NCBI GenBank assembly: GCA_017477125.1
Contig: JAFUXN010000108.1
Span: forward strand, 1 to 48,447
DNA: 48,447 nt
DNA from: Selenomonadaceae bacterium
GTDB taxonomy: Bacteria > Bacillota > Negativicutes > Selenomonadales > Selenomonadaceae
Direction of reading: 5' to 3'
Position numbers and translations under genes: made by a program. Positions 8,001 to 16,604 of the stretch are shown piece after piece (positions within the stretch are counted from its first letter, which is position 1; the number at the start of each line of letters is the position of its first letter). The notes beneath the pieces are model-generated. The model was given only the letters and a program-made list of their open reading frames with translations. It was not told the origin of the DNA and did no database searches.

Positions 8001-8840
8001 TCAGCGTCCGCCGAAAAGCCCTTTGAACCATGAGATGATGCCGCCGCCCGATTGAGTTTCGGGCTCGGGCTCGACGGTTGACGTTGTCTCGCGATTGGTC
8101 AATTGACCGACGAGCAATCTGAGACTGTCGGACAACGGATTCGAGCCGCCTTCGAGCACCAGAGGATAACCGCGTTCGATCGATCGTTTTGCCGACATGA
8201 AGTCGTTGGGCAGATTATAGTAAAACTGCTTGCCGAGTACTTGCTCGACGTCCTCCGTCAAGATCAATTTCTGTGAGTCGCTACGGTTTTGCACCAGCCG
8301 AATGCGATTGTCCTCATAACTGAAACGGTGCAGGGTGTCATAGCCAGTTTTGAGATTCTTGATCGCGGGAACGAAATCCGCCACGCACAGGAAGGTGATG
8401 ATCGTCGACAGGTCGAGCGCGGTGAGGATCAGATCGGAAAAAATTTTGGGCGTGTCGAAGATGATGAAGTCGAAATGGTTGAGCGCCACGACCAATTGCT
8501 CAAGCGTGCCCGATTGAATGTTGTAGGATTCGAGGAGCGTGCGCGGAGGAGGTATGATTGCAAATGAAGTGTCGCCATGCCTGAACGTCGTGAGGAAATG
8601 ATCCGCGCGGAATTGATCGGGCGACCGTTCGAGCGCAAGTTGAGCGTCGGCAATGGTAAGTTGCGGCTCGAGTTTTAGATAATTGCAGACGTCTCCGAAC
8701 TGCAGATCGAGATCGAGCAGGCAAACCGAATGACCATGGTGCGCAAGCTCGGCGGCGATGTTGGTAGCCAAGAACGTTTTGCCGATGCCCGACGCCGTAC
8801 TGAATACCGTTATGACGATGCTGCTTCGCATGTCCGCCAT
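8001..8840 (-). CDS. TadZ/CpaE-like P-loop protein (short copy)
   Basis: About 279 aa, a MinD/ParA-family protein without the N-terminal receiver-like domain of the other copy. The nucleotide-binding loop reads STASGIGKTF: the P-loop Gly-Lys-Thr is present, but the signature lysine of the KGGxGKT motif is replaced by Ala. The Walker A' region (LLDLDLQFGDV) is intact. The C-terminus (GGGIISWFKGLFGGR) looks like a MinD-type amphipathic membrane-targeting helix. The ATG at 8840 is preferred because GGAGGG lies six to eight bases upstream; a TTG at 8858 is also in frame. It follows the secretin gene closely and may place the pilus together with the longer TadZ. Confidence 0.88.
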   Translation of the reverse strand: MADMRSSIVITVFSTASGIGKTFLATNIAAELAHHGHSVCLLDLDLQFGDVCNYLKLEPQLTIADAQLALERSPDQFRADHFLTTFRHGDTSFAIIPPPRTLLESYNIQSGTLEQLVVALNHFDFIIFDTPKIFSDLILTALDLSTIITFLCVADFVPAIKNLKTGYDTLHRFSYEDNRIRLVQNRSDSQKLILTEDVEQVLGKQFYYNLPNDFMSAKRSIERGYPLVLEGGSNPLSDSLRLLVGQLTNRETTSTVEPEPETQSGGGIISWFKGLFGGR

Positions 8841-8858
8841 CGAAATCCCTCCGTCCAA

Positions 8859-10322
8859 TCAACGCTTCGTCGGCTCTTTGGTGAAAGGCTCGGTTGCATA
8901 CGGCTCGTTGAGATCAACCTGCTCGCGATCCTTCGCAAACCGTTGCCCCTCCTCATACCAATCGCGCATGGGCGTCGTCATGGGCGTTGAACCTTCGTCG
9001 GTGACGATCGTCGGCGTGATCAGGATCATGAGCTCGCGCTTGTCCTTTGACTTTTGAGTGTGTTTGAAGAACTCGCCGAGGATCGGAATGCTGCCGAGGA
9101 TCGGAACCTTGACGACATTTTTTGACTCGGTCGAGTCGATGAGCCCGCCGATCGCCATGGTCATGCCCGTCTCGACATTGATGACAGCGTTCGCCTCTCT
9201 GGTGCGGAAGCCCGGGACGCTGGTGCCGTTGATCGAAATCGAATTGGCATAATCGAGCGTGCTGATGATCGCCGTCACGTCCGACGTGATTTTATTTTTG
9301 TTGTCGACGGTCGGGACGATTTTCAAGATGACGCCGTAGGGGTGATATTCGTAAGTGATATCGCCGTCGTCGCTGATGGGCACGGGAATTTCGCCGCCGA
9401 TGTGAATACTCGCCGCCTCGCCGCTCATCGTCGTGATGTTGGGGCGGGACAAAATACGCGCCTTGCCCTTCGATATGAGCGCGCTGAGAGTGAAGTTGAT
9501 CGGAGCCTGATTGGTATAGAACCAACGGAACGGATTATTTTTGAAGTCCCGATAACCATGCTCGCGATCGGGATTCCAGTTTTGCCCGCCGTAGAAGACG
9601 CCCGCACTGCCGATTGCATCTTCGCCCTTGCCGTCGTCGGTCGAGCCGTACCATTGAACGCCCAAACTTTTTGCGTCGTCAACGGAAATCTCGATTATTT
9701 GAGCCTCGAGCTTGACTTGAGTGGGGAACTCGATTTCGAGCAGATCGATGATGCCCGACTCTCCGCCCGTCGCATTTTCGAACACGCTGACCGACGTGCC
9801 AACCTGCTCCCCCATATTTGTATTGCGTCGAGCGCCGACGTTATGAGAATTGGTGATGCTGTGGACGGAACTGCTTCCGGTGTAGAGTTGCACGGTCTTG
9901 ATGGCGTACTCGCGTTCGTACTGATTGCGAACCTTGCCGCTCAACATGACGCGGTTGCCGACCTTCTGAACCTTGACGTGCGGCAGATTGATCGCGCGCT
10001 CGATCATATTCGCCTGCCCCTTGTCCTCGGGCGACACGTTGACGAGGTACTCTGTCATGTTGCCGTCGGCGGTCCAGATGAGCATCGAAGTCGAGCCGGG
10101 TTGTTTGGCGACGATGAGGATTTCGGTGCGCGACGGTTTGAGCTCGACGATGCTGATGATGTCCGCCGAGCCCGTTGCCACTCGAGTGATGGGTTTGTCG
10201 ATCTTGAGGTAGTGGGACGCGTTGAGATTGATCTCGAGCATTTCCGCCGCTTGGGTCGTCGACGGCGGCAACACCAGCAGGGACGCGGCGAGCAGCAAAC
10301 CTTTCAGTTTACGGAACTGCAT
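8859..10322 (-). CDS. cpaC: Outer-membrane secretin of the Tad pilus (CpaC/RcpA)
   Basis: 487 aa. A signal peptide (FRKLKGLLLAASLLVLPPS, cut near AQAAEM) is followed by the N-terminal pilus-assembly domain (about residues 28-100: LKIDKPITRVATGSADI), a BON-like region (about 105-165) and the secretin domain (about 240-455). The secretin signature (VKVPILGSIPILGEFF) and beta-strand stretches (KRELMILITPTIV) are visible. It forms the outer-membrane channel for the pilus, which implies a diderm cell. GGAGGTG lies about eight bases before the ATG. It lies 30 bp after cpaB. Confidence 0.95.
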   Translation of the reverse strand: MQFRKLKGLLLAASLLVLPPSTTQAAEMLEINLNASHYLKIDKPITRVATGSADIISIVELKPSRTEILIVAKQPGSTSMLIWTADGNMTEYLVNVSPEDKGQANMIERAINLPHVKVQKVGNRVMLSGKVRNQYEREYAIKTVQLYTGSSSVHSITNSHNVGARRNTNMGEQVGTSVSVFENATGGESGIIDLLEIEFPTQVKLEAQIIEISVDDAKSLGVQWYGSTDDGKGEDAIGSAGVFYGGQNWNPDREHGYRDFKNNPFRWFYTNQAPINFTLSALISKGKARILSRPNITTMSGEAASIHIGGEIPVPISDDGDITYEYHPYGVILKIVPTVDNKNKITSDVTAIISTLDYANSISINGTSVPGFRTREANAVINVETGMTMAIGGLIDSTESKNVVKVPILGSIPILGEFFKHTQKSKDKRELMILITPTIVTDEGSTPMTTPMRDWYEEGQRFAKDREQVDLNEPYATEPFTKEPTKR

Positions 10323-10352
10323 TGATGTAACACCTCCACGGTGGACGGGTGA

Positions 10353-11396
10353 TCAACTTCTGGTCACTTTATCGCCTTGAATGATTTCGATGCCTTGCTC
10401 GGGTGGCGGAGTATTATTCGAACCCGATTGAGCGGGCGGTTGGAATGCGGGAGAAGGTCTGTCGACGACTGGCGACGCGGGCGGTTGAAATGCGGGCGTC
10501 GGCGGTTGAGCATTTTTCTGTTCGAGATTGACGGAAGGGAGATCGTAAAGACTTTCGGACTCCGCATTTGGGATCGATCTCGTTGAATAACTTGCGTCGG
10601 CGATGAACTCTTCATCGGGACGGAACGGACGCATGACGAGGTAGAGCGTGCCCTTGCGAGCGGCGGCGGCGATCTGAAGAATTTCGTCGGCATGCAATGC
10701 GAGGGTCGCGGTCGAGCTCGATTTTTCTGCGCCTCCGCCGGCTTGAGCCGCGCCCGCTACTCCTGCCGTCAAACCCGACGCCAATCCGGAGACTGCGCCT
10801 TCGAGAATGCCCTTATCAGTTTGAACGGCGCGCTTGCCCATCGCGAGGAGCAACACGTTTTGAAGTATAATTTCGGAATGAACATTGCCGTCGCGCTCAT
10901 AGACCATCATGACATCGACGTGATCGCCGGGGTTGATGAATCCCGATACGCTCGTGACGTCGGAAATGCCGATCGAGATCGCGCGACAATCGGGCGGGAT
11001 CATGCCGATCAATCCCGCCTGTTCTATATTGTGGAAGACTTTCTTCTCGGTGAAGACGTCGTCGGTCAGCACATCAACGCGCGTAACCTTGCCGACGAGT
11101 TTTGAGGTGTCGCGGACGGTGGTGGTGGTTACCATGTCCTGCGGGATTTCGGTGAGCTTAAGCATGCCCTCCTGAATGACGGTTTGGGCGGGGATATCGA
11201 CGGCGGCAGTGACGATCGCCACGGTCGGCGTCTTGACTTCGACGATTTGCGGTTGCTCGACGATCGATTTGTCGGCGACGGCGGAGGATAACGTTGTGTA
11301 GATGAGTCCGAACATCGCGGTGCCGGTGACGCCCGCCATCGCCAAGATTTTCTTCTGCGACAATCGACTCAACTTATTCATGATATCGACAAACAA
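10353..11396 (-). CDS. cpaB: Flp pilus assembly protein CpaB (RcpC)
   Basis: 347 aa. An N-terminal membrane anchor (KILAMAGVTGTAMFGLIY) is followed by a SAF domain (about residues 50-115: VDIPAQTVIQEGMLKLTEIP) and the RcpC/CpaB domain (GFINPGDHVDVMMVYERDG). The C-terminus is Pro-rich with PAFQPPA twice. It is a periplasmic factor that works with the secretin. The start is taken as TTG at 11396, since GGGAG lies nine bases upstream; an ATG 15 bp further in is the alternative but is poorly spaced. It is the first gene of the Tad operon, about 55 bp downstream of the predicted transcription start. Confidence 0.92.
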   Translation of the reverse strand: MFVDIMNKLSRLSQKKILAMAGVTGTAMFGLIYTTLSSAVADKSIVEQPQIVEVKTPTVAIVTAAVDIPAQTVIQEGMLKLTEIPQDMVTTTTVRDTSKLVGKVTRVDVLTDDVFTEKKVFHNIEQAGLIGMIPPDCRAISIGISDVTSVSGFINPGDHVDVMMVYERDGNVHSEIILQNVLLLAMGKRAVQTDKGILEGAVSGLASGLTAGVAGAAQAGGGAEKSSSTATLALHADEILQIAAAARKGTLYLVMRPFRPDEEFIADASYSTRSIPNAESESLYDLPSVNLEQKNAQPPTPAFQPPASPVVDRPSPAFQPPAQSGSNNTPPPEQGIEIIQGDKVTRS

Positions 11397-11456
11397 TAGG
11401 ACGCACTCCCTCTCGTCAATCAGAGAACCTTCATGGGAATTTCAGTTTGTGATTGC

Positions 11457-11485
11457 ATTATACGCCGTCGAAATCTGTTTGTCTA
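11457..11485 (-). promoter_or_regulatory. Sigma-70-type promoter of the Tad operon
   Basis: On the minus strand: TAGACA (11485-11480), 17-base spacer, TATAAT (11462-11457). Transcription would start near 11450 and give a 5' leader of about 55 nt before cpaB. Confidence 0.75.
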
Positions 11486-11507
11486 GTGTTTACCTTATCG
11501 TTGTCGA

Positions 11508-12269
11508 TCAAAAATAAAATGCTTTGAGCTCGGAGGCGATCCGCTCGAGATTGTTTGGGCGGAAGCGAATGTTGTAGCCGACGAAGTACGGCGACGTTGC
11601 AAACCGCGGGATCATCTTCGCATAAATTTTTTCGTCGCGATGATAGAAGAAAATGTTGTAGCTCGTCATGTTCTTTCTGAAGTGATGCATTAGATAATGG
11701 ACGCCCGCTTGAATGAACTCCGCCATCGGATCGATCGGCAGCTCGAACGTCGAGATCACATTGAGCTCGCCGAATCCGATCCGCGGACACGTCGACACGT
11801 TGAGCTCTACTCCGTCGCGCCGCTCGACCACAAGCCCGTTGAGCTCGATCGGATCGAACAACAGTTCCGCGCGGAGCTCGGGGAAGGCAACCAATTGCAT
11901 GTGCGGGTGCTTGATCGTTCCTCCCGACAGCGGACCGAAATTCTTGAAGAACAAAACTTCATCGTATCGCCCGCACTCGAGCAGCCGACGCCAATGCTTG
12001 AGCCCCATGGTCAGCACGCGGATCATGTGTTCGCGCGAGTAATCGGGCATGTCCGCTCCGCACTCCCGCCCTTCGATCAACACAAACTGATCCGCGCCCA
12101 CCACCACGTTATATTTGTTCTTGAGGAAGATGATATCGTCGTCGGTGTCAATGATGTCGGTGAGATGCTCGACGTCGCAGAACGGGCATGCGTCATGCCG
12201 ATCGTCGATCAACGTCACCGGCTTCGTCCTGCCGATCGTCGTGTCGAATTTGATCAGATTGATTTCCAT
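11508..12269 (-). CDS. DUF4931 / galactose-1-phosphate uridylyltransferase-like protein
   Basis: 253 aa. The N-terminus has a Cys pair (ACPFCDVEHL) like the zinc site of GalT. The middle has the histidine-triad-type motif GGTIKHPHMQLV, comparable to HPHGQ of GalT, where the second His is the nucleotidylated residue. Overall it resembles the DUF4931 family of Firmicutes, part of the HIT/GalT superfamily; the substrate is unknown. The ATG has GGGGGAG six bases upstream. It is transcribed away from the flippase gene, from a promoter that overlaps the flippase promoter. Confidence 0.75.
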   Translation of the reverse strand: MEINLIKFDTTIGRTKPVTLIDDRHDACPFCDVEHLTDIIDTDDDIIFLKNKYNVVVGADQFVLIEGRECGADMPDYSREHMIRVLTMGLKHWRRLLECGRYDEVLFFKNFGPLSGGTIKHPHMQLVAFPELRAELLFDPIELNGLVVERRDGVELNVSTCPRIGFGELNVISTFELPIDPMAEFIQAGVHYLMHHFRKNMTSYNIFFYHRDEKIYAKMIPRFATSPYFVGYNIRFRPNNLERIASELKAFYF

Positions 12270-12295
12270 TTCGCTCCCCCGTTCTGAAAGTTATC

Positions 12296-12324
12296 TTGTC
12301 GCTTCCCGCGTTTGATGTTATAAT
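12296..12324 (+). promoter_or_regulatory. Promoter for the rightward envelope/GDP-fucose gene run
   Basis: TTGTCG (12296-12301), 17-base spacer, TATAAT (12319-12324). The expected start is near 12331. It faces the minus-strand promoter at 12329-12357, with only four bases between the two -10 boxes. Confidence 0.75.
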
Positions 12325-12328
12325 CGCC

Positions 12329-12357
12329 ATTATACATTCACGCAAAACGATTTTCAA
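12329..12357 (-). promoter_or_regulatory. Promoter for the DUF4931 gene
   Basis: On the minus strand: TTGAAA (12357-12352), 17-base spacer, TATAAT (12334-12329). The expected start is near 12322, inside the opposing promoter, so the two cannot be occupied at once. Confidence 0.72.
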
Positions 12358-12384
12358 TCGATCTCCTCGAAGGAGTGAACTGCA

Positions 12385-14019
12385 ATTACTAATTCTGACA
12401 ATCGAGCCGGCGAGAAATTTCTCAAGGGCACTTTCATACTGACAATCGCGAGCTTCGTCGTCAAAGTGATCGGCTCGCTCAATTGGATTTTCGTCTCGCG
12501 CATACTCGGCGGCGAGGGCATTGGTCTCTACCAAATGGCGTTCCCGATCTACTTCTTCGCAATGACGGTGTCGCAAGCGGGCGTGCCCGTCGCGATCTCG
12601 ATCATCACCGCCGAACGAGTTGCGCTCAATGACATTTACGGCGCCAAAAGAGTGTTCCGCATCTCGATGGCGTTGATGTTGTTGACGGGAATATTATTTT
12701 CGGTGCTGACATACTTCGCGGCAAGTTGGTTGATCGAATGGCAGTTCATTCGCGACCCGCGCGCTTATATGTCGGTGGTGGTGCTGGCGCCGACGGTCTT
12801 CTTCGTTACGTTCCTTGCCTCGTCGAGAGGATACTTGCAAGGTTGGCAACGAATGACGCCGACCGCCGTCAGTCAGATCGTCGAGCAGATCTTTCGCGTG
12901 ATCACCATGATCGTTCTTGCCGATCTGTTCCTGCCGTGGGGCTTGGAGTATGCGGCGGCGGGCGCGAGCTTGGGCGCGTTGGCGGGAGCGGTCACGGGCT
13001 TGATCGTGTTGGTGTACTTTCATATCAAACTCAATCGGGAGATCGATCTGAAGTACGGCACCGATCTTCAACCGACGGAGCAATCGAAGAACGAATCGGC
13101 GCTGTCGATCATGAAACGGATATTTAAATTGTCGTTGCCTGTCAGCGCGGCGTCAATCATGTTGCCCGTCGTGTCGAATTTGGATTTAATGATCGTCCCT
13201 CAACGGTTGGAGGTGGCGGGCTACTCGGTGCACCAGGCGACGGAGCTCTTCGGATACTTGACGGGCATGGCGGTGCCGCTGGTCAATCTGGCGACGATCT
13301 TGACGGCGTCGTTGGCGGTGTCGATCGTTCCTGCGATCTCGGAGGCTCGAGCGTTGAAGGACTCCGCGCGGATTTATCGACAGACGGCGGCGGCGGTTCG
13401 CATCTCCAATTTCGTGTGCTTCCCCGCGTTCGTGATCGTGTTCATACTCGCGACGCCGATCGCCTCATTGATCTACAATGCTCCGGGCGCGGGACCTGCC
13501 GTGATGATCTCGGCGGTGTCGATCATCTTGCTCGGCTTGCATCAGGTATCGACGGGCGTATTGCAGGGGCTCGGGCACACGACGATCCCGATGGTCAACA
13601 TGATCTTGGCGGCGGCGGCGAAGGTTGCGCTCAACTGGACGTTGACGGCGATCCCCGCGTTGGGAATCATGGGCGCGGCGTGGGCGACTGCGGCGGACAT
13701 GGGCGTTGCGGCTTTCATCAATCTGTACTTCATTCATCGATACATCGGATATAAACCGGATTTCGGACATCTGCTGAAGGCGATCGTATCGGCGGGAGTG
13801 ATGGCGGCGGCTACAAAATTCTTCTATGACTTCACGTTGGCGGAGTGGAGCATCGAAGTCGTGTCGCTGTTCGGCGCGGTGCTGTTCGGGTGCGCGGTGT
13901 ACTTGGCGGTCATGGCGTTGATCGGCGGCATGCTCGAGGAAGATATGAAACGAATCCCGTTGGTCGGCAGCGCGGGCGTGAAAGTCTTCCGTCGGCTGGG
14001 AATATTTAAAGACAGGTGA
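12385..14019 (+). CDS. SpoVB/MurJ-like polysaccharide flippase (MOP superfamily)
   Basis: About 544 aa with roughly 14 membrane segments and the family N-terminus (GEKFLKGTFILTIASFVVKV, then SRILGGEGIGLYQMAFPIY). It probably flips a lipid-linked envelope precursor. The reading frame has no ATG, GTG or TTG between the upstream stop (12376-12378) and a GTG at 12466 that lies inside the conserved first helix. A strong AAGGAG (12370-12375) sits nine bases before an ATT at 12385, which gives a complete N-terminus, so ATT is proposed as the start. The alternatives are a point mutation of ATG or a CTG at 12439. The 3' end overlaps the next gene by 4 bp. Confidence 0.88.
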   Translation: MTNSDNRAGEKFLKGTFILTIASFVVKVIGSLNWIFVSRILGGEGIGLYQMAFPIYFFAMTVSQAGVPVAISIITAERVALNDIYGAKRVFRISMALMLLTGILFSVLTYFAASWLIEWQFIRDPRAYMSVVVLAPTVFFVTFLASSRGYLQGWQRMTPTAVSQIVEQIFRVITMIVLADLFLPWGLEYAAAGASLGALAGAVTGLIVLVYFHIKLNREIDLKYGTDLQPTEQSKNESALSIMKRIFKLSLPVSAASIMLPVVSNLDLMIVPQRLEVAGYSVHQATELFGYLTGMAVPLVNLATILTASLAVSIVPAISEARALKDSARIYRQTAAAVRISNFVCFPAFVIVFILATPIASLIYNAPGAGPAVMISAVSIILLGLHQVSTGVLQGLGHTTIPMVNMILAAAAKVALNWTLTAIPALGIMGAAWATAADMGVAAFINLYFIHRYIGYKPDFGHLLKAIVSAGVMAAATKFFYDFTLAEWSIEVVSLFGAVLFGCAVYLAVMALIGGMLEEDMKRIPLVGSAGVKVFRRLGIFKDR

Positions 14020-14306
14020 GCACCTTGGAGGCAGAAAAAATTTTAATGCATGGGCTGTATCCGTTTGAGATGGTCGACAGCGGGATCGATTGGATCGGGC
14101 TGATGCCTTCGCATTGGCGTCTCGTTCCGTTCTCGACGCTCGACAACGATCCCAAATATCTTGATCGTCTGCTCAACAGCGAGAGGTTCATCGCCAAGTT
14201 CGGGCGGCGTTCGCTCGACGACGAGTCGTTGAAGGAGATCACGATCGCGCGTCCGCCTCTGTTCGAGCAAACGGAGATCGTCGGCTACCTTGAGGCGCAG
14301 GCATGA
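14016..14306 (+). CDS. Miniature HsdS-like (type I restriction specificity) protein
   Basis: At most 96 aa. Two segments match the hallmarks of HsdS: SGIDWIGLMPSHWRLVPF corresponds to the opening of a target-recognition domain (usual form WIGEIPEHWEV), and RPPLFEQTEIVGYLEAQA to the end of one (usual form PPLxEQxxIxxYLD). The ~100 or more residues normally between them are missing. No hsdM or hsdR is nearby. It may be a decayed remnant or a small protein reused for another role. It overlaps the flippase stop (GTGA) and the lipid-kinase start (ATGA), so its frame is kept open within a coupled run. The start is uncertain: GTG 14016, TTG 14025 or ATG 14046. Confidence 0.6.
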   Translation: MSTLEAEKILMHGLYPFEMVDSGIDWIGLMPSHWRLVPFSTLDNDPKYLDRLLNSERFIAKFGRRSLDDESLKEITIARPPLFEQTEIVGYLEAQA

Positions 14307-15208
14307 AGAAAATTTTATTGGTATATAATCCCGTATCGGGGCACGCCGCGTTCAAACATCGAATCGATCAGATCGTCGACGCATGCCAACGGCGCGGCAT
14401 ACTCCTTTCGATGTACCGCACCCGACGCCGCGATTGGTCAGACTTCGAACGATGCGTGGTCGAGAGCAGGGCGGAGGGGCTGATCGCGGCGGGCGGCGAC
14501 GGCACTCTTCATGCGATCGTCAACGCCGTGATGAAATCGTCGATAGAAATTCCGATCGGGATCATCGGCAGCGGCACTTCGAACGACTTCGCCACGCATC
14601 TGGGCATCAACGATCTCGATCGATACTTCGACGCGGTTGCCGACGGTCACACTCGAGCGGTCGATGTCGGCATCGTCAACGGGCGCGAGTACTTTATCAA
14701 TGTGGCGAGCGCCGGCATGCTCACGTCGATCGCTCACGAGGTCAACACCAAACTCAAAAATTCTCTGGGCAAGCCCGCTTACTACCTCCGCGCGGTCTGC
14801 GAGATTCCCAAATTCCGATCGCACTCGATCAAAGTTGCCGCCGACGGGATCGAATTTGAGCTCGATGCATTTCTGTTTGTGGTGCTCAACTCTCCGACGG
14901 TGGCGGGGCTCAACAACGCGGCGGGCTTTGCATCGATCGACGACGGCAAGCTCGATTTCATAGCCGTCCGCCGTTGCAGTACCAAGCGCTTGCTGACGTT
15001 GACGCGTGATCTGTTCTCGGGGCGCGGGGTGCTCGATGACGATGTGATCTTCAAACTGGCGTCGAAACGATTTTATATCTCGTCGGAGGAGAAATTGATC
15101 AGCGATCTCGACGGGGAGGCGGGCGACGAGTTACCGATCGAGATTGACACGCTCCCGCGCGCCGTTGAGATTTTCGTTCAGCTTGACGCCGCGCGACGCA
15201 ACGGATAA
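14303..15208 (+). CDS. Diacylglycerol kinase family lipid kinase (YegS/BmrU-like)
   Basis: 301 aa. The catalytic domain has the family motif GGDGTLH near residue 61 and GSGTSNDFA near residue 92; the opening KKILLVYNPVSG is typical. It likely phosphorylates diacylglycerol or a related lipid at the membrane, returning it to phospholipid synthesis. The start overlaps the HsdS-like gene as ATGA. A 38-bp gap follows. Confidence 0.92.
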   Translation: MKKILLVYNPVSGHAAFKHRIDQIVDACQRRGILLSMYRTRRRDWSDFERCVVESRAEGLIAAGGDGTLHAIVNAVMKSSIEIPIGIIGSGTSNDFATHLGINDLDRYFDAVADGHTRAVDVGIVNGREYFINVASAGMLTSIAHEVNTKLKNSLGKPAYYLRAVCEIPKFRSHSIKVAADGIEFELDAFLFVVLNSPTVAGLNNAAGFASIDDGKLDFIAVRRCSTKRLLTLTRDLFSGRGVLDDDVIFKLASKRFYISSEEKLISDLDGEAGDELPIEIDTLPRAVEIFVQLDAARRNG

Positions 15209-15246
15209 AATCTAACTTGGTTGATTATACGAAAGGAGCTATTCAA

Positions 15247-15996
15247 ATGAAGTGGTATCAAAAGACATGGGCAGCATGGTTTTTATTGATATTGTTTTGG
15301 CCGGTCGGCGTTTATTTAACATGCAAATATCACCCTACCGGCAGAAAATTTCTCGCGGGATTTTTTGCCCTGATGATTATAGGTGTTGCGTTGTCAGACA
15401 AACCGAATAATAAAGGATCGACATCTTCGTCGACTTCTTCGGTAATTCAATCGACAAAAAATGAAAGTATTGAAGTAAAATCCGAGCCTGCAAAGCCTCT
15501 CGTACATGAGACACCTAAAATAGAAAGTCCAGCTCCCGAACCTGTTAAGACCTTTGGCATCACGCCATATGAGTTCGCCGACCGTTTCAATCAATGCTCA
15601 CAAGAATTGAATTCAAGTCTGGGCATTTATATCGATGACTTTACATTTGAAAGCGGACCCGTCAATGATGTTGCTCGATACAAATTCAACGACTACACCG
15701 AAAGTGTAATTACTATCGACAAAAACACCGACAGAATAAAAAACTTCGTTATGCTCACTTCACCATCTAATCCCGACGCACTTATAAATTCGCTCATCAC
15801 TTATGCGTTAGCGATGACGGCAATCAATCCTGATCTGGATAACGATCAACGAGGGAACATTTTCAAGAACTTGGATCTGGTTTATTCGTCTCCGAGTGCA
15901 TATACTAATTTGAAGCGAACTGCTGTGAATGGCAATTCGAGATATATGGCAACTTTATCAAATGGTGTGTTCATGTTTGGCATTGAACCTAAGTGA
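15247..15996 (+). CDS. Membrane-anchored protein of unknown function
   Basis: 249 aa. Two closely spaced membrane helices (AAWFLLILFWPVGVYLTCKYH and KFLAGFFALMIIGVALS, residues about 8-52) are followed by a Ser/Thr/Pro/Glu-rich linker (residues 55-105) and a ~140-residue presumably exported domain. The Trp-Phe...PVG...CKY helix pattern recurs in small Firmicute envelope proteins. The ATG at 15247 is chosen for its AAAGGAG at ideal spacing; the frame opens further upstream at 15217. The codon use and AT content differ from the flanking genes, suggesting later insertion into this run. No function can be assigned. Confidence 0.7.
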   Translation: MKWYQKTWAAWFLLILFWPVGVYLTCKYHPTGRKFLAGFFALMIIGVALSDKPNNKGSTSSSTSSVIQSTKNESIEVKSEPAKPLVHETPKIESPAPEPVKTFGITPYEFADRFNQCSQELNSSLGIYIDDFTFESGPVNDVARYKFNDYTESVITIDKNTDRIKNFVMLTSPSNPDALINSLITYALAMTAINPDLDNDQRGNIFKNLDLVYSSPSAYTNLKRTAVNGNSRYMATLSNGVFMFGIEPK

Positions 15997-16010
15997 GGAG
16001 GTGGGTTGAG

Positions 16011-16595
16011 GTGCGGAAATTTTTTCATTCGATCGCTTTGTTGATAGCGCTGTTGATCATGCCGTCGACGAGCTTGGCTCAGATGCCGGACATCACCGCC
16101 GGCGAGACGAGTTTCGTCAACGGCTTTTACATTCTCAAAAACAATGTTCGAGTGGTGGCGCGCGGACGTACCATGACCGCTCAAGAGGCAAAGGTCTCGG
16201 TGTTCACGCAAAAGGTGTGGGCGCAGGGCGATGTCACTCTCATGCAGGACGGCATTGAGTTTCATTGCGATAGCATTTACGTTCAGGGCACCGAGAAGAC
16301 GGTTGACGTGCTCGGCAACGTGAAGTTCGATGCGACGGACATCATCAAGATCACGTCGGGAGTGGCGAAGTTCTCTTGGGGGACGAAGCTCGCCGACTTC
16401 TACGGCGGCGTTAAGCTCGAGGTGCTCAACGCCGATCAATTGAAGTTCGATGCCGCGGTCGATCGGTCGCTCGACTTGAATCAAATTTATGATCACGTTC
16501 AATATAATGTGGTCGAGCGGAAGTTGATGTTGGTTGAGACAAAGACGAGCGAGGCGCCGAAGGTCGACATGCCGCAGTTGAAAATCGAGATTTGA
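16011..16595 (+). CDS. LptA/OstA-like periplasmic protein
   Basis: About 194 aa. A signal peptide (FFHSIALLIALLIMPSTSLA) is followed by OstA/LptA-type beta repeats in which short strands alternate with Gly/Asp turns (VWAQGDVTLMQDGIEFHCDS, then VDVLGNVKFDATD). By family it could bridge lipopolysaccharide between membranes, fitting a diderm Firmicute. Start: GTG at 16011, nine bases after AGGAGG; an in-frame GTG at 15993 lies before that site. The gene begins 14 bp after the previous stop. Confidence 0.8.
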   Translation: MRKFFHSIALLIALLIMPSTSLAQMPDITAGETSFVNGFYILKNNVRVVARGRTMTAQEAKVSVFTQKVWAQGDVTLMQDGIEFHCDSIYVQGTEKTVDVLGNVKFDATDIIKITSGVAKFSWGTKLADFYGGVKLEVLNADQLKFDAAVDRSLDLNQIYDHVQYNVVERKLMLVETKTSEAPKVDMPQLKIEI

Positions 16596-16604
16596 GGTGA
16601 CGAG

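Noticed and set aside
14016-14306. A functional type I restriction-modification system
   Set aside because: Only HsdS end motifs are present in 96 codons; there is no recognition core and no methylase or nuclease subunit in the window.
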